64,000 bases of DNA, from positions 1 through 64,000 of the forward strand of contig CAYONZ010000011.1 of the NCBI GenBank assembly GCA_964405465.1, read 5' to 3'. This document shows positions 8,448-16,645 of the stretch, in pieces. Under the pieces are notes generated by a model that worked only from the letters and a program-made list of their open reading frames with translations, searched no databases and was not told the DNA's origin. The number at the start of each line of letters is the position of its first letter. The first letter of the stretch is position 1. Source of the DNA: CAYONZ01 sp964405465 (GTDB taxonomy: Bacteria; Bdellovibrionota; Bdellovibrionia; Bdellovibrionales; JAMPXM01). A program made the position numbers and the translations under genes.

Positions 8448-9227
8448 TTAAAACCGAAAATGTTTACGAACTCCGGTCACACCATAGCAGGCGAAGTAAT
8501 AGGCTGCGACAGGCCACGACATTTTTTCTGCTTGGCGCAGAGTTCCCCAGCGGAGTTTAGCTGCGAACGCCTTGTTATGGGATCTCGATCCAGGTACGAT
8601 TCGGTAATAGGCCAATACCTCGTTGAGTCCATGGCCCTCTTTGATCTGACTGAGGCATTCTAGCCAAAGCGACATATCCTCCCAGCCCAAGTCCACGAAT
8701 TTCAAATTGTGAAATGCTTTCTTGCGAAGAAGCACGGTTAAACATCCGATGAAATTGTCGAACAGAATGTTTCGTTTATTGAAAGTTTCTGGAACTTCAA
8801 GAATTTTTCCCAGGGATTTTCCATCTTCTGACACTCTTTGAAAAGCAGTGACCGAAAAATCTGAATGGTGCTTTTGCATAAATTCAATTTGTTTGCTGAG
8901 TTTTTCTGGAGCCCAAAGGTCATCGGCATCTAAAAAGGCCAAGAGTTCGCCCTTCGCTTCGCGAATACCGACATTGCGATTGCCGGCTGAGCCAAAGGCG
9001 TCGGCAGCGCGAATGCACTTAACACGTGAATCTTGTTTTTCGATCGCGCGCACCAACGACTCGGTTCGGTCCTTGCTGTTGTTGTCGATCACGATCAAGT
9101 GTTCCCAGTTTTGGTACGTCTGTTTTTGGACCGAGGCGATGGTTTCGGTGATGAATTTTTCAGCATTGTAAGCTGGAGTGATCACTGAAACGAGTTCGTT
9201 CTCGTTGCTGAGAGTTTCATTTTTCAT
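8448..9227 (-). CDS. Family 2 glycosyltransferase
   Basis: A GT-A fold glycosyltransferase of 259 residues. It begins with the family-typical VSVITPAYNAEKFI and has the metal-binding DAD at about D100-D102 (FLDADDLW) and an acidic WED motif further on (LGWEDMSLWLE), where the catalytic base of GT2 enzymes lies. It would add one sugar to the lipid-linked repeat unit at the inner membrane. The frame is open to ATG 9305, but the GT2 core starts just after Met27 (9227), which I prefer; no strong ribosome binding site decides it. It is divergent from the large initiating transferase and ends 187 bases from neuB. Donor and acceptor unknown. Confidence 0.85.
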   Translation of the reverse strand: MKNETLSNENELVSVITPAYNAEKFITETIASVQKQTYQNWEHLIVIDNNSKDRTESLVRAIEKQDSRVKCIRAADAFGSAGNRNVGIREAKGELLAFLDADDLWAPEKLSKQIEFMQKHHSDFSVTAFQRVSEDGKSLGKILEVPETFNKRNILFDNFIGCLTVLLRKKAFHNLKFVDLGWEDMSLWLECLSQIKEGHGLNEVLAYYRIVPGSRSHNKAFAAKLRWGTLRQAEKMSWPVAAYYFACYGVTGVRKHFRF

Positions 9228-9407
9228 AAGCCAAAGAAAATCACACCGAGTGGGTCTCGTCCAACAGTTTTTTGGGGAGAGATCTCGGGACATGACGTCA
9301 CCCATGGTTTAGGGTTGAGCTTTGCCGGCTTATTTGTTGAATTTATTCTGTTGAAATCGTGCTTTTTCGTTTGTTGTGGGCTGCCCGATGCAGCAGAAGA
9401 GGAACTT

Positions 9408-10784
9408 GTGACTCGTTTTCAAAAATTTATTTTACTCTTGGTTGATGGATTTATCTTAGCCTCTTGTCTTCATTACTTTTCGCAGGACGTATTTCAGGGA
9501 TTTTCTTCGTTGAGTTTGGCTGTTGTTCTTGGTTTTTGGGTGCTTTTTGATTTGAGTTTGTTCTATGTGATTGGTCTCTACAATCTGAGTGAAGACGATT
9601 ACTTGCATATGTCCTTGCGAATGTTGGCGAGTTATTTTGCGTCGGCTTTTGTGATACTTCTAACTGTCCGTTTTTTTTCAATCGATCGAAGTTTGCTCTG
9701 GCCGTTGTTGGGTGCGCGGTTTGGTTTTGCGATTGCGATGGCGCTGGTTCGTGCGATTTGGTTGCGGTCGATACTGGCACGATTGGAGTCAATGAACTGG
9801 TTGATTCTGGCATCCCAACAATGTCTTTCGGCATTGCTTGAGGACTTGAAGAAACAAAATCTCCTGCACAAGTGCTACTTTTTGACTGATCGAACGCTTG
9901 ATGCTGACCTGCTAAATAAAAATCTGACTCATAAACAAGAGCTGTCAAAGCAGTGGCTTGGGACCTGGGATCAGGTCAAACAATTTGTTACAGACCGCGA
10001 ATGGACCGCTCTAGTGATTGCAACTGATCAGCAGAATCTTGCTTTGGATATCGAAGAGGCTTTGGTCGAAGCGCGTTTTCAAGGGCAGCGTATTTTTGAC
10101 CTTTCTGGGTTTTACGAAAATCTTTGGCGAAAAGTTCCGATTTACTACCTAAGCCACAATTGGTTCTTTTTATCTGAGGGATTTCAACTCCTGCAGAGTC
10201 CGGTGGGCCTGCGAGTGAAACGTCTGGGCGATGTGGTATTGTCGACTGGTCTCTTGCTTTTAACTTGGCCATTTTTGCTCATTGTGGCGGTGGCCGTGAA
10301 ACTTGAATCACCAGGGCCTGTACTTTATCAACAAATTCGGACGGGATTAAAGGGGCGACCTTTTAAGATCTATAAATTTCGTTCAATGCGTACTGATGCC
10401 GAAAAAGACGGGGCAAAGTGGGCGGTGAAAAATGACAATCGCGTAACCAGAGTTGGGAAATTTATTCGCCTCACTCGATTAGATGAATTGCCGCAGCTCT
10501 TTAATGTGCTTCGTGGTGATATGAGTTTTGTAGGTCCGCGGCCAGAGCGACCAGAGTTCAATAAAATTCTTGAGCATGAAATTCCTTTCTATAATCTTCG
10601 GCACCTTGTTCGGCCAGGAGTTACGGGGTGGGCTCAGGTGTTGTATCGTTATGGCGCAAGCGTTGAAGATGCCAAAGAGAAACTGCAATATGATCTTTAC
10701 TATATTCGGCACTACTCACTGATTTTGGATATGTTGATCATTCTTCGTACTGTACGAGTGGTTCTTTTGGGGATGGGGCGATGA
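9408..10784 (+). CDS. Polyprenyl-phosphate sugar-1-phosphate transferase (WbaP/WcaJ type)
   Basis: A 458-residue inner-membrane enzyme that starts a glycan by moving a hexose-1-phosphate onto undecaprenyl phosphate. The N-terminal part has about four membrane helices and a degenerate Rossmann-like region. The C-terminal ~190 residues are a complete bacterial sugar transferase domain: a re-entrant helix, KFRSMRTDAE, the catalytic-type LDELPQLFNVL and MSFVGPRPERPEF, then RPGVTGWAQV. Start: GTG 9408 has a purine-rich AGAAGAGGA just upstream, whereas the frame continues to a TTG at 9315 without one. The next gene overlaps by an ATGA. This is one of two initiating transferases in the locus. Confidence 0.88.
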   Translation: MTRFQKFILLLVDGFILASCLHYFSQDVFQGFSSLSLAVVLGFWVLFDLSLFYVIGLYNLSEDDYLHMSLRMLASYFASAFVILLTVRFFSIDRSLLWPLLGARFGFAIAMALVRAIWLRSILARLESMNWLILASQQCLSALLEDLKKQNLLHKCYFLTDRTLDADLLNKNLTHKQELSKQWLGTWDQVKQFVTDREWTALVIATDQQNLALDIEEALVEARFQGQRIFDLSGFYENLWRKVPIYYLSHNWFFLSEGFQLLQSPVGLRVKRLGDVVLSTGLLLLTWPFLLIVAVAVKLESPGPVLYQQIRTGLKGRPFKIYKFRSMRTDAEKDGAKWAVKNDNRVTRVGKFIRLTRLDELPQLFNVLRGDMSFVGPRPERPEFNKILEHEIPFYNLRHLVRPGVTGWAQVLYRYGASVEDAKEKLQYDLYYIRHYSLILDMLIILRTVRVVLLGMGR

Positions 10785-11938
10785 TTGTTCACGCGCCGAA
10801 TGTGCATCAAAGTGGCGGCAAAGTTTTACTGGTCGAGTTGATGCGAGTGGCGGCACAAGAAAACACGGTTTCGACATTTATTGTTGACCAACGGCTGGAG
10901 GTCCCAGAAGAGCTTTTGTCTCGTTTGCAATTGGTGCGTGTCGCACCCAGGATTTTGGCGCGCATTGCGGCCGAGTTTAGATTGCGGAGAGTGGTGCAGC
11001 AGCATCTGGCCGAAAATCAGCCACAGGCGGTGTTGTGCTTTGGTAATCTTCCACCATTGCTTGATCTTGGTCGCAAGCGTGGAGGCAATCATGCCAAGGG
11101 TTCGCGACAAAAGGTTCATCTGTTTTTTCAAAATGTGATTTTGTTAAAAAAGTTTAGCGGTTTTCCATTCGCTTTGAAAACTCGATTGCAACAAAAAGTA
11201 GAAAGACTATGGCTTCGTTGGGGTCTGAAGAATGTGGATCGAGTTTGGGTGCAGTCTGAATCGGTGCGCGAATTATTTTTAGCGGAACATTGTGGGCATT
11301 CGTCTTGTGAACTTGAGGTGGGAGTTGCGCCCTTTGTGGGCCTATCGGGCTCAATAGCTGAGGCGTCGAATCGGGTGAATTTGGGTTCGAATTTGGGTGG
11401 TCCACTTGGCGGGAGCGCAGATTCTGCGAGGTTCGGCGATGTAAACAAAAAATTTGATTTTGTCTATGTGGCTACAGGTGATCCTCACAAAAATCACGAG
11501 AATCTCTTGGCAGCTTGGCAGATTTTAGTGAAACACAAAGCGTATCCGAGATTGGCGCTCACCTTACCACTATCGGCGAGGAGCCTACTTGGAAAAGTCG
11601 AAATTTTGAAAGCGGAAGGCTTGGCGCTTGAGAATTTTCCTCAGCTATCGCACTCAGAAGTTTTATGTCTTTATGGGCAAAGTCGGGCGCTGGTGTTTCC
11701 ATCGTATTGCGAATCCTTTGGGCTTCCACTTTTAGAGGCCAGAGCCCAAGGCTTGGCGATTGTGGCTGCAGAGAGAGATTATGTGCGAGACCTTGTGATT
11801 CCTGAAGAAAGTTTTGATCCAGACTCTCCAAAGTCCATTGCTCGAGCCGTGTTGCGTTTTTTGCGTTTGCCTGAGTCTCGCGTTCGAGTTCTTAGTGCGC
11901 AGGAATTCTGGAACAAGCTTCAGGGAATCCATGAGTGA
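10781..11938 (+). CDS. Family 4 glycosyltransferase
   Basis: A GT-B fold retaining glycosyltransferase of 385 residues. The C-terminal half holds the donor site, with the GDPHKNHENLL segment (loop after the linker) and the E-x7-E motif in ESFGLPLLEA. It would extend the lipid-linked glycan from a nucleotide sugar. Its ATG overlaps the stop of the initiating transferase (ATGA), showing tight coupling. After its stop the DNA runs into the 29-bp repeats that precede the next glycosyltransferase. Residues ~205-225 are a Gly/Asn/Ser-rich linker between the two lobes. Sugar specificity cannot be read. Confidence 0.87.
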   Translation: MIVHAPNVHQSGGKVLLVELMRVAAQENTVSTFIVDQRLEVPEELLSRLQLVRVAPRILARIAAEFRLRRVVQQHLAENQPQAVLCFGNLPPLLDLGRKRGGNHAKGSRQKVHLFFQNVILLKKFSGFPFALKTRLQQKVERLWLRWGLKNVDRVWVQSESVRELFLAEHCGHSSCELEVGVAPFVGLSGSIAEASNRVNLGSNLGGPLGGSADSARFGDVNKKFDFVYVATGDPHKNHENLLAAWQILVKHKAYPRLALTLPLSARSLLGKVEILKAEGLALENFPQLSHSEVLCLYGQSRALVFPSYCESFGLPLLEARAQGLAIVAAERDYVRDLVIPEESFDPDSPKSIARAVLRFLRLPESRVRVLSAQEFWNKLQGIHE

Positions 11939-11989
11939 AATTTGGGAGTGAATTTTTAGAGGACAAGAGTGAAACAAAAGGGAAATACC

Positions 11990-12105
11990 AGATGGCTGAG
12001 CATGAGAATTTTTGTGTTGGAATGCAGAGCATGAAGATATTAATGATGGAATGCAGAGCATGAAGATATTAATGATGGAATGCAGAGCATGAAAATTTTA
12101 ATAGT
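11990..12105 (+). repeat. Four-copy 29-bp tandem repeat over a translation start
   Basis: Copies start at 11990, 12019, 12048 and 12077. Copies two and three are identical over 29 bases; the fourth, which contains the real glycosyltransferase start, matches them at 25 of 29; the first is a diverged copy at about 19 of 29. The unit carries GCAGAGCATGAA. There are no spacers, so this is not a CRISPR array. The period of 29 equals a ten-codon ORF plus stop (33) minus the 4-base ATGA overlap. Confidence 0.9.
12002..12092 (+). promoter_or_regulatory. Chain of three overlapping ten-codon minicistrons leading into the GT4 start
   Basis: ATG 12002 reads MRIFVLECRA then TGA; ATG 12031 and ATG 12060 each read MKILMMECRA then TGA. 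Each TGA overlaps the next ATG in ATGA, and the last overlaps ATG 12089 of the glycosyltransferase. The arrangement would allow serial stop-and-restart translation. A second frame from ATG 11992 runs 23 codons to the stop at 12061-12063, so the entry point is not certain. Whether any of it is translated is unknown. Confidence 0.55.
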
Positions 12106-13348
12106 AAGTCAGTATTTCTGGCCTGAATTCTTTTTGGTCAACAGTCTGGCTACTGAGCTTAAAGCATGTGGTCATGAAGTGACAGTGCTGACCGGGCTTC
12201 CCAATTATCCGCAGGGCCGCTTTTTTTCAGGCTTTAGTTTCTGGCGTGGCCCATGGGAGCAGGATTACTCCGGCGTTCGAGTTTTACGGGTGCCGCTCCT
12301 GGCTCGGGGACAGGGATTTTTTCGTTTGTCATTGAATTATCTTTCGTTTGTCATCTTCGGAATTTTTGTGGGTCCATGGCGAGTGCCACGGGATTTTGAT
12401 GTGATTTTTTGTTTTGGTATTTCGCCCGTTACTTTGTGTCTCCCCGCGATTGTGCTTCGCTCGATTTTTCGCAAACCACTTTTGTTTTGGGTGCAAGACC
12501 TGTGGCCAGAAAGTGTCTCTGCGGTTGGTGCGACAAAATCAAAACATGTCATTCATGCGATTGGTTCAATTGTTCGATTTGTCTATCGACACTGCGACTT
12601 GATTCTCATGCAATCACAGGCTTTTGCGAAAAGTGTACAGCAGTGGGGTGGGCGTCCAGAACAAATGCGCTATGTTCCGAATTGGGCGAAAACTCCAGCG
12701 GTGGCCATTGGGCAAACAGAAAACCAGGAGCCCGAATGGCTAAGAGATTTGCCTAAGGGGTTCAAAATTATTTTTGCTGGAAATATTGGTAAGGCCCAAG
12801 ATATGCCGACTGTATTGCGGGCAGCGGAACTTTTAAAAGACACCCAGGACTTGCATTGGATTTTGGTTGGCGACGGCAGCGACTACGATTTTGTCTTGAA
12901 AACTCGCCAAGAAAAAAAACTGGAACATTGTGTGCACACTTATGGTCGCAGGCCTAACGAAGACATGGCGGCCTTGTTTGCAAAAGGCGATGTGATGTTA
13001 GTGTCATTGACGGACGAACCGATTTTTTCGTTAACGGTGCCGTCAAAAGTTCAGGCATACATGGCCAGTGGCAAACCGATTTTGGCATCGGTAAGAGGTG
13101 AGGGTGCACGAATTGTTGAAGAAGCTCGGGCGGGTCTTAGTTGCTCGGCACAAAACCCTGAGAGCTTGGCGAGGTCAGTTCAGGAGTTTTTGAAAATGTC
13201 GAATACAGAACGCAAGGCCATGGGTGCACAAGGCTTTGCCTATTTTCAAAAGCATTTTGAGCAAACGGTGGTTATTAGGCAGATTGAAGCGCTGTGCAGC
13301 GAAGCGATTGAAGCGCAGAAGCGATCGCAGGTATTCAAGAAAAATTGA
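12089..13348 (+). CDS. Family 4 glycosyltransferase, WbuB/WcaI-like
   Basis: A 419-residue GT-B glycosyltransferase resembling WbuB, which in other bacteria transfers L-fucosamine-type sugars: N-terminus MKILIVSQYFWPEFF, a central FWVQDLWPES motif typical of this subfamily, YVPNWA, the donor-site FAGNIGKAQD, LVGDGSDY, and SKVQAYMASGKPIL. It is followed by the enzymes of a UDP-L-amino-sugar pathway, which fits a WbuB-like role. The start at 12089 overlaps the last leader minicistron by ATGA; an in-frame ATG three codons upstream (12080) is also possible. The gene for the RmlD-like reductase begins 35 bases downstream with its own strong ribosome binding site. Confidence 0.85.
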   Translation: MKILIVSQYFWPEFFLVNSLATELKACGHEVTVLTGLPNYPQGRFFSGFSFWRGPWEQDYSGVRVLRVPLLARGQGFFRLSLNYLSFVIFGIFVGPWRVPRDFDVIFCFGISPVTLCLPAIVLRSIFRKPLLFWVQDLWPESVSAVGATKSKHVIHAIGSIVRFVYRHCDLILMQSQAFAKSVQQWGGRPEQMRYVPNWAKTPAVAIGQTENQEPEWLRDLPKGFKIIFAGNIGKAQDMPTVLRAAELLKDTQDLHWILVGDGSDYDFVLKTRQEKKLEHCVHTYGRRPNEDMAALFAKGDVMLVSLTDEPIFSLTVPSKVQAYMASGKPILASVRGEGARIVEEARAGLSCSAQNPESLARSVQEFLKMSNTERKAMGAQGFAYFQKHFEQTVVIRQIEALCSEAIEAQKRSQVFKKN

Positions 13349-13383
13349 TATAGAGGCGTCGTAGCCTGTGATGGGGAGAGGTC

Positions 13384-14265
13384 ATGAAGATTTTGGTTGT
13401 CGGTGCAGGTGGCATGATTGGTCACAAAATGGTGCAGAGTTTGACTCCTGATTTTTCAGAGACCTATGGAACAATTCGCAGACCATTTGCAGACTATCAG
13501 AAGTTCTCGGTCTTTGCGGCGAACCGGATCTTTGACGGCGTCGATGTTTTGAACTTTTCTAATCTTGAAAAAATTTTGAATGATCTCAAGCCTAGCGTGA
13601 TTTTGAATTGTGTCGGGGTGACTCTTCGTAAGCCCGAAATTCAAGATCTGCACCACTGTCTTGAACTGAACTCGTTTCTCCCGCATCGATTGAAGTGCTG
13701 GGCCGCCCAGAATGGCGCGCGCGTCGTACATTTTAGCACCGATTGTGTTTTTGACGGAGCCGATGGTGATTACAGCGAATACAGTCAACCCACCGCCAAA
13801 GATAATTATGGCCGCACCAAGTACTTGGGTGAAATCGCCGACAGCCCTCATTGTCTTACCCTTCGAGGGAGTATGATTGGGCGTGAGCTTTTCGGTAAGA
13901 CAGAGCTTTTGGAGTGGACACTCGCGCAACGAGGAAAAGCTGTGAAGGGTTTTGGACGAGTGATTTACTCAGGTACCACCACCGTCGAAATGGGGCGACT
14001 GGTGCGATCTCTTTTGGGGCGTGCGACTTTTCTTTCAGGCATTTTTCAAGTTTCATCGACGCCGATCTCTAAGTACGCACTGCTTGAGAAGATAAACAAA
14101 TTTTATAGGTTGGAGCTCAATCTCACTGAAGATTGCAACTACGTGTCTAATAAGGTCCTTCTCTCGACGAAACTCAAGGCTGCAACAGGCTTTGTTTGCC
14201 CTTCCTGGGACGAAATGATAGAAAAACTAGTTGCAGATCGCACAATTTATGAGCTGACCAAGTAG
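13384..14265 (+). CDS. RmlD-like NDP-sugar reductase of a UDP-L-amino-sugar pathway
   Basis: A short-chain dehydrogenase/reductase of 293 residues with the nucleotide-binding VVGAGGMIGHK (5-15), a serine segment HFSTDCVFDG (about 119-128) and a YGRTK catalytic pair (about 142-146), as in dTDP-4-keto-rhamnose reductases. In UDP-L-QuiNAc pathways (WbvB-WbvR-WbvD type) a reductase of this kind acts on the product of the dehydratase/5-epimerase; the UDP-L-FucNAc pathway instead uses a longer bifunctional enzyme with a cupin domain, which is absent here. The neighbours are the matching dehydratase and 2-epimerase. The start has GGGGAGAGG just upstream. Reaction class is secure; the exact sugar is inference. 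Confidence 0.8.
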   Translation: MKILVVGAGGMIGHKMVQSLTPDFSETYGTIRRPFADYQKFSVFAANRIFDGVDVLNFSNLEKILNDLKPSVILNCVGVTLRKPEIQDLHHCLELNSFLPHRLKCWAAQNGARVVHFSTDCVFDGADGDYSEYSQPTAKDNYGRTKYLGEIADSPHCLTLRGSMIGRELFGKTELLEWTLAQRGKAVKGFGRVIYSGTTTVEMGRLVRSLLGRATFLSGIFQVSSTPISKYALLEKINKFYRLELNLTEDCNYVSNKVLLSTKLKAATGFVCPSWDEMIEKLVADRTIYELTK

Positions 14266-14383
14266 GTTTTTTCGGATGGCATTTCCGATTTAAGTTGTGC
14301 GTGCGATTCGCTGAAGCTTTTTTGGCGAAACGAGAGAAGACAAGTCGAAGCGAAGCGCGAGAAGACAAGAGAACGGAGTGGCA

Positions 14384-15457
14384 GTGTTTTTTCAAGACAA
14401 AAAAGTATTGGTGACCGGCGGTACAGGTTCAATGGGAAAGACGTTTGTTCGTCGCGTGCTTAGTGGCGAGCTCGGAACTCCAAAGAAACTGATTGTCATG
14501 TCTCGTGATGAGGGCAAGCAGCATCAGATGCGTGTGAGTTACCTCCATCAGGAGAGCTCCACAGACGAAATCATTTACCGCAATTTTTTGAACACACTCG
14601 AATTTCGTATTGGTGATGTTCGTGATTATTCTGATGTCGTTTCTGCGGTTCGGGATGCAGACATTGTGGTCAATGCTGCCGCGTTAAAGCAGGTTCCCAC
14701 TTGCGAGTATTTTCCGGCGCAGGCGGTGATGACGAATTGCTTAGGTGCTCACAATATCGTTCGCGCTATTCAAGAACATGGCTTCAAGGTTGACACCGTG
14801 ATTGGTATCAGCACCGATAAGGCCTGTAAGCCCGTCAACACTATGGGCATGACCAAAGCCATTCAAGAGCGCATCTTTATTTCGGCCAATGTATTGAACC
14901 CAAAAACTCGATTCCTCTGTGTTCGTTACGGAAATGTTTTGGCTAGCCGTGGTTCGGTGATCCCATTGTTTCATGATCAAATTAAACATGGCGGCCCCGT
15001 GACGATCACGGATCCTGAGATGACTCGATTTTTACTCACACTCAACCAAGCGGTCGATACAGTGTTCGCGGCACTTCGCCATGGTAAGCCTGGTGAGATT
15101 TTTGTGCCGCGGGCTCCAGCGAGTTATATGACTGACGTTGCACGCGCTATGATTGGTGATCGAAAGATTGATATCAAGGTGACAGGTATTCGTCCTGGTG
15201 AAAAAATGTATGAGATCATGGTTTCAGATGAAGAAGCTCCATATGTAGTGCAGCGGGGGGATTACTATGTGATTCAATCTATGCTGCCTGAGTTGGGACA
15301 GCATCGCGAAGTGGTGATGAAGCCACTTCTTGAAAAAGAGTACTCCTCAGCTGATAGTGTCTTGGATTATGCCGGAACCCACCAGCTGCTTAAACGAAAT
15401 GGGCTTTTGGATCTTGGGGGAACGGCGCATTCGCACGATGGAGAACTTTTGCGATAG
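14384..15457 (+). CDS. UDP-GlcNAc 4,6-dehydratase/5-epimerase (FnlA/WbjB/CapE type)
   Basis: A soluble extended SDR of about 357 residues. It has TGGTGSMG as the nucleotide-binding loop, NAAALKQVP, GISTDKAC and an MGMTK catalytic stretch, in which Met replaces the usual Tyr of YxxxK, a feature of the inverting dehydratases FlaA1/PseB/CapE. The C-terminal RPGEKMYEIM is also typical. It makes a UDP-4-keto-6-deoxy sugar and inverts C5, the first step to UDP-L-FucNAc or UDP-L-QuiNAc. I favour GTG 14384, which has GGAG five bases upstream, over GTG 14378, which overlaps that site. A ~120-base spacer with a repeated GAGAAGACAAG separates it from the reductase gene. Confidence 0.86.
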   Translation: MFFQDKKVLVTGGTGSMGKTFVRRVLSGELGTPKKLIVMSRDEGKQHQMRVSYLHQESSTDEIIYRNFLNTLEFRIGDVRDYSDVVSAVRDADIVVNAAALKQVPTCEYFPAQAVMTNCLGAHNIVRAIQEHGFKVDTVIGISTDKACKPVNTMGMTKAIQERIFISANVLNPKTRFLCVRYGNVLASRGSVIPLFHDQIKHGGPVTITDPEMTRFLLTLNQAVDTVFAALRHGKPGEIFVPRAPASYMTDVARAMIGDRKIDIKVTGIRPGEKMYEIMVSDEEAPYVVQRGDYYVIQSMLPELGQHREVVMKPLLEKEYSSADSVLDYAGTHQLLKRNGLLDLGGTAHSHDGELLR

Positions 15458-15469
15458 TTGCAAGATAGC

Positions 15470-15515
15470 CCGCTCCACTGGAGCGGATGTAAGACAGCTC
15501 GCTCCAGTGGAGCGA
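15470..15515. repeat. Pair of 8-bp-arm palindromes inside the operon
   Basis: Two short palindromes built on CGCTCCA/TGGAGCG lie at 15470-15486 and 15499-15515, starting 29 bases apart between the dehydratase stop and the epimerase ribosome binding site. Their single central bases are C and G, so each is the exact reverse complement of the other over the 15-base core. They could fold singly or pair with each other. No T-run follows, so this is not an ordinary terminator. Confidence 0.6.
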
Positions 15516-15532
15516 AATTAAAGGACGCGAAA

Positions 15533-16645
15533 ATGAAAGTAATGACCATTGTTGGAACTCGACCAGAAATTATTAAACTCAGCCGTGTGATGGCTGCATT
15601 AGATAAATACACCGAACATATTTTGGTGCACACCGGGCAGAACTATGACTACGAATTGAACGAGGTGTTTTTCAAAGATCTCGAGATTCGTAAACCTGAT
15701 TACTATCTGGAAGCGGCTGGCGAAACCGCGATTCAAACCATCAGCAATGTCTTGGTTAAAGCCGAAAAACTCTTCGAGCAAGTGAAGCCCGATGCCCTGT
15801 TACTTTATGGCGACACCAATTCCTGTTTGGCGGTGATTCCAGCAAAAAAAATGCGCATCCCGATTTTTCATATGGAAGCTGGAAATCGAAGTTTCGATCA
15901 GCGTGTACCTGAAGAGATCAATCGCAAAATTGTCGATCATCTTAGCGATATTAATATGCCGTTAACTGAGCACGCGCGAAAATATCTCTTGGACGAAGGT
16001 TTGCCGCCTGAAAAAGTGATCAAGACCGGTTCCTGTATGAAAGAGGTTTTGGATTACTATTCCAAAAAAATTGAGTCTTCAAAAGTATTGCAAGATCTCA
16101 AACTCAAAGAAAAAGAGTTTTTTGTGGTTTCTGCCCATCGAGAAGAGAATATCGATAGCCCGCAAAATTTTATGAATTTTTTAAGTACCCTCAATGCGTT
16201 GGCAGAAAAGTACAAGTATCGGATTTTGGTTTCAACACATCCGCGGACTAGAAAAAAACTTGAGGCGCTTTCGCAAAAAGAATTCAATCCATTGATTGAG
16301 TTTATGAAACCCTTTGGTTTTAGCGATTATGTGAAGTTGCAAAAAACGGCTTACTGTGTGGTTTCAGATAGTGGAACGATCACCGAAGAGGGATCGCTTT
16401 TGCAAATTCCTGCCGTGATGATTCGCCAGGCCCACGAGCGTCCTGAAGGAATGGATCAAGGTGTATTGGTTATGTCAGGTCTGAATCCTCAGGACGTGAT
16501 CACTTCGATTGAGACCGTAACCAAAATGGCGCGGCCAGGTTTTGTTGCTGACTACAACGTCGACAATGTTTCAGAAAAAGTCGTGAAGATTATATTGAGC
16601 TACACTCATTATATCAACCGCACAGTTTGGTATAAGAGCTTATGA
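15533..16645 (+). CDS. UDP-N-acetylglucosamine 2-epimerase-like enzyme (WecB/WbjD/FnlC)
   Basis: A GT-B fold epimerase of 370 residues. Motifs: TIVGTRPEIIKL at the N-terminus, HTGQNYDYELNEVFF, YGDTNSCLA, HMEAGNRSFDQRVPEEINRK, SAHREENID and SDSGTITEEG near the end. In this gene context it most likely inverts C2 of a UDP-6-deoxy-L-sugar made by the two upstream enzymes, giving UDP-L-QuiNAc or UDP-L-FucNAc, rather than making UDP-ManNAc. It could alternatively feed the NeuB pathway, which needs a ManNAc-type precursor. The start at 15533 has AAAGGA upstream. Its stop overlaps the ATG of the small sugar transferase. Confidence 0.88.
   Translation: MKVMTIVGTRPEIIKLSRVMAALDKYTEHILVHTGQNYDYELNEVFFKDLEIRKPDYYLEAAGETAIQTISNVLVKAEKLFEQVKPDALLLYGDTNSCLAVIPAKKMRIPIFHMEAGNRSFDQRVPEEINRKIVDHLSDINMPLTEHARKYLLDEGLPPEKVIKTGSCMKEVLDYYSKKIESSKVLQDLKLKEKEFFVVSAHREENIDSPQNFMNFLSTLNALAEKYKYRILVSTHPRTRKKLEALSQKEFNPLIEFMKPFGFSDYVKLQKTAYCVVSDSGTITEEGSLLQIPAVMIRQAHERPEGMDQGVLVMSGLNPQDVITSIETVTKMARPGFVADYNVDNVSEKVVKIILSYTHYINRTVWYKSL

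Noticed and set aside
11990..12105. 29-bp repeats as a CRISPR array
   Set aside because: Units are contiguous with no spacers, not palindromic, and there is no cas gene nearby.
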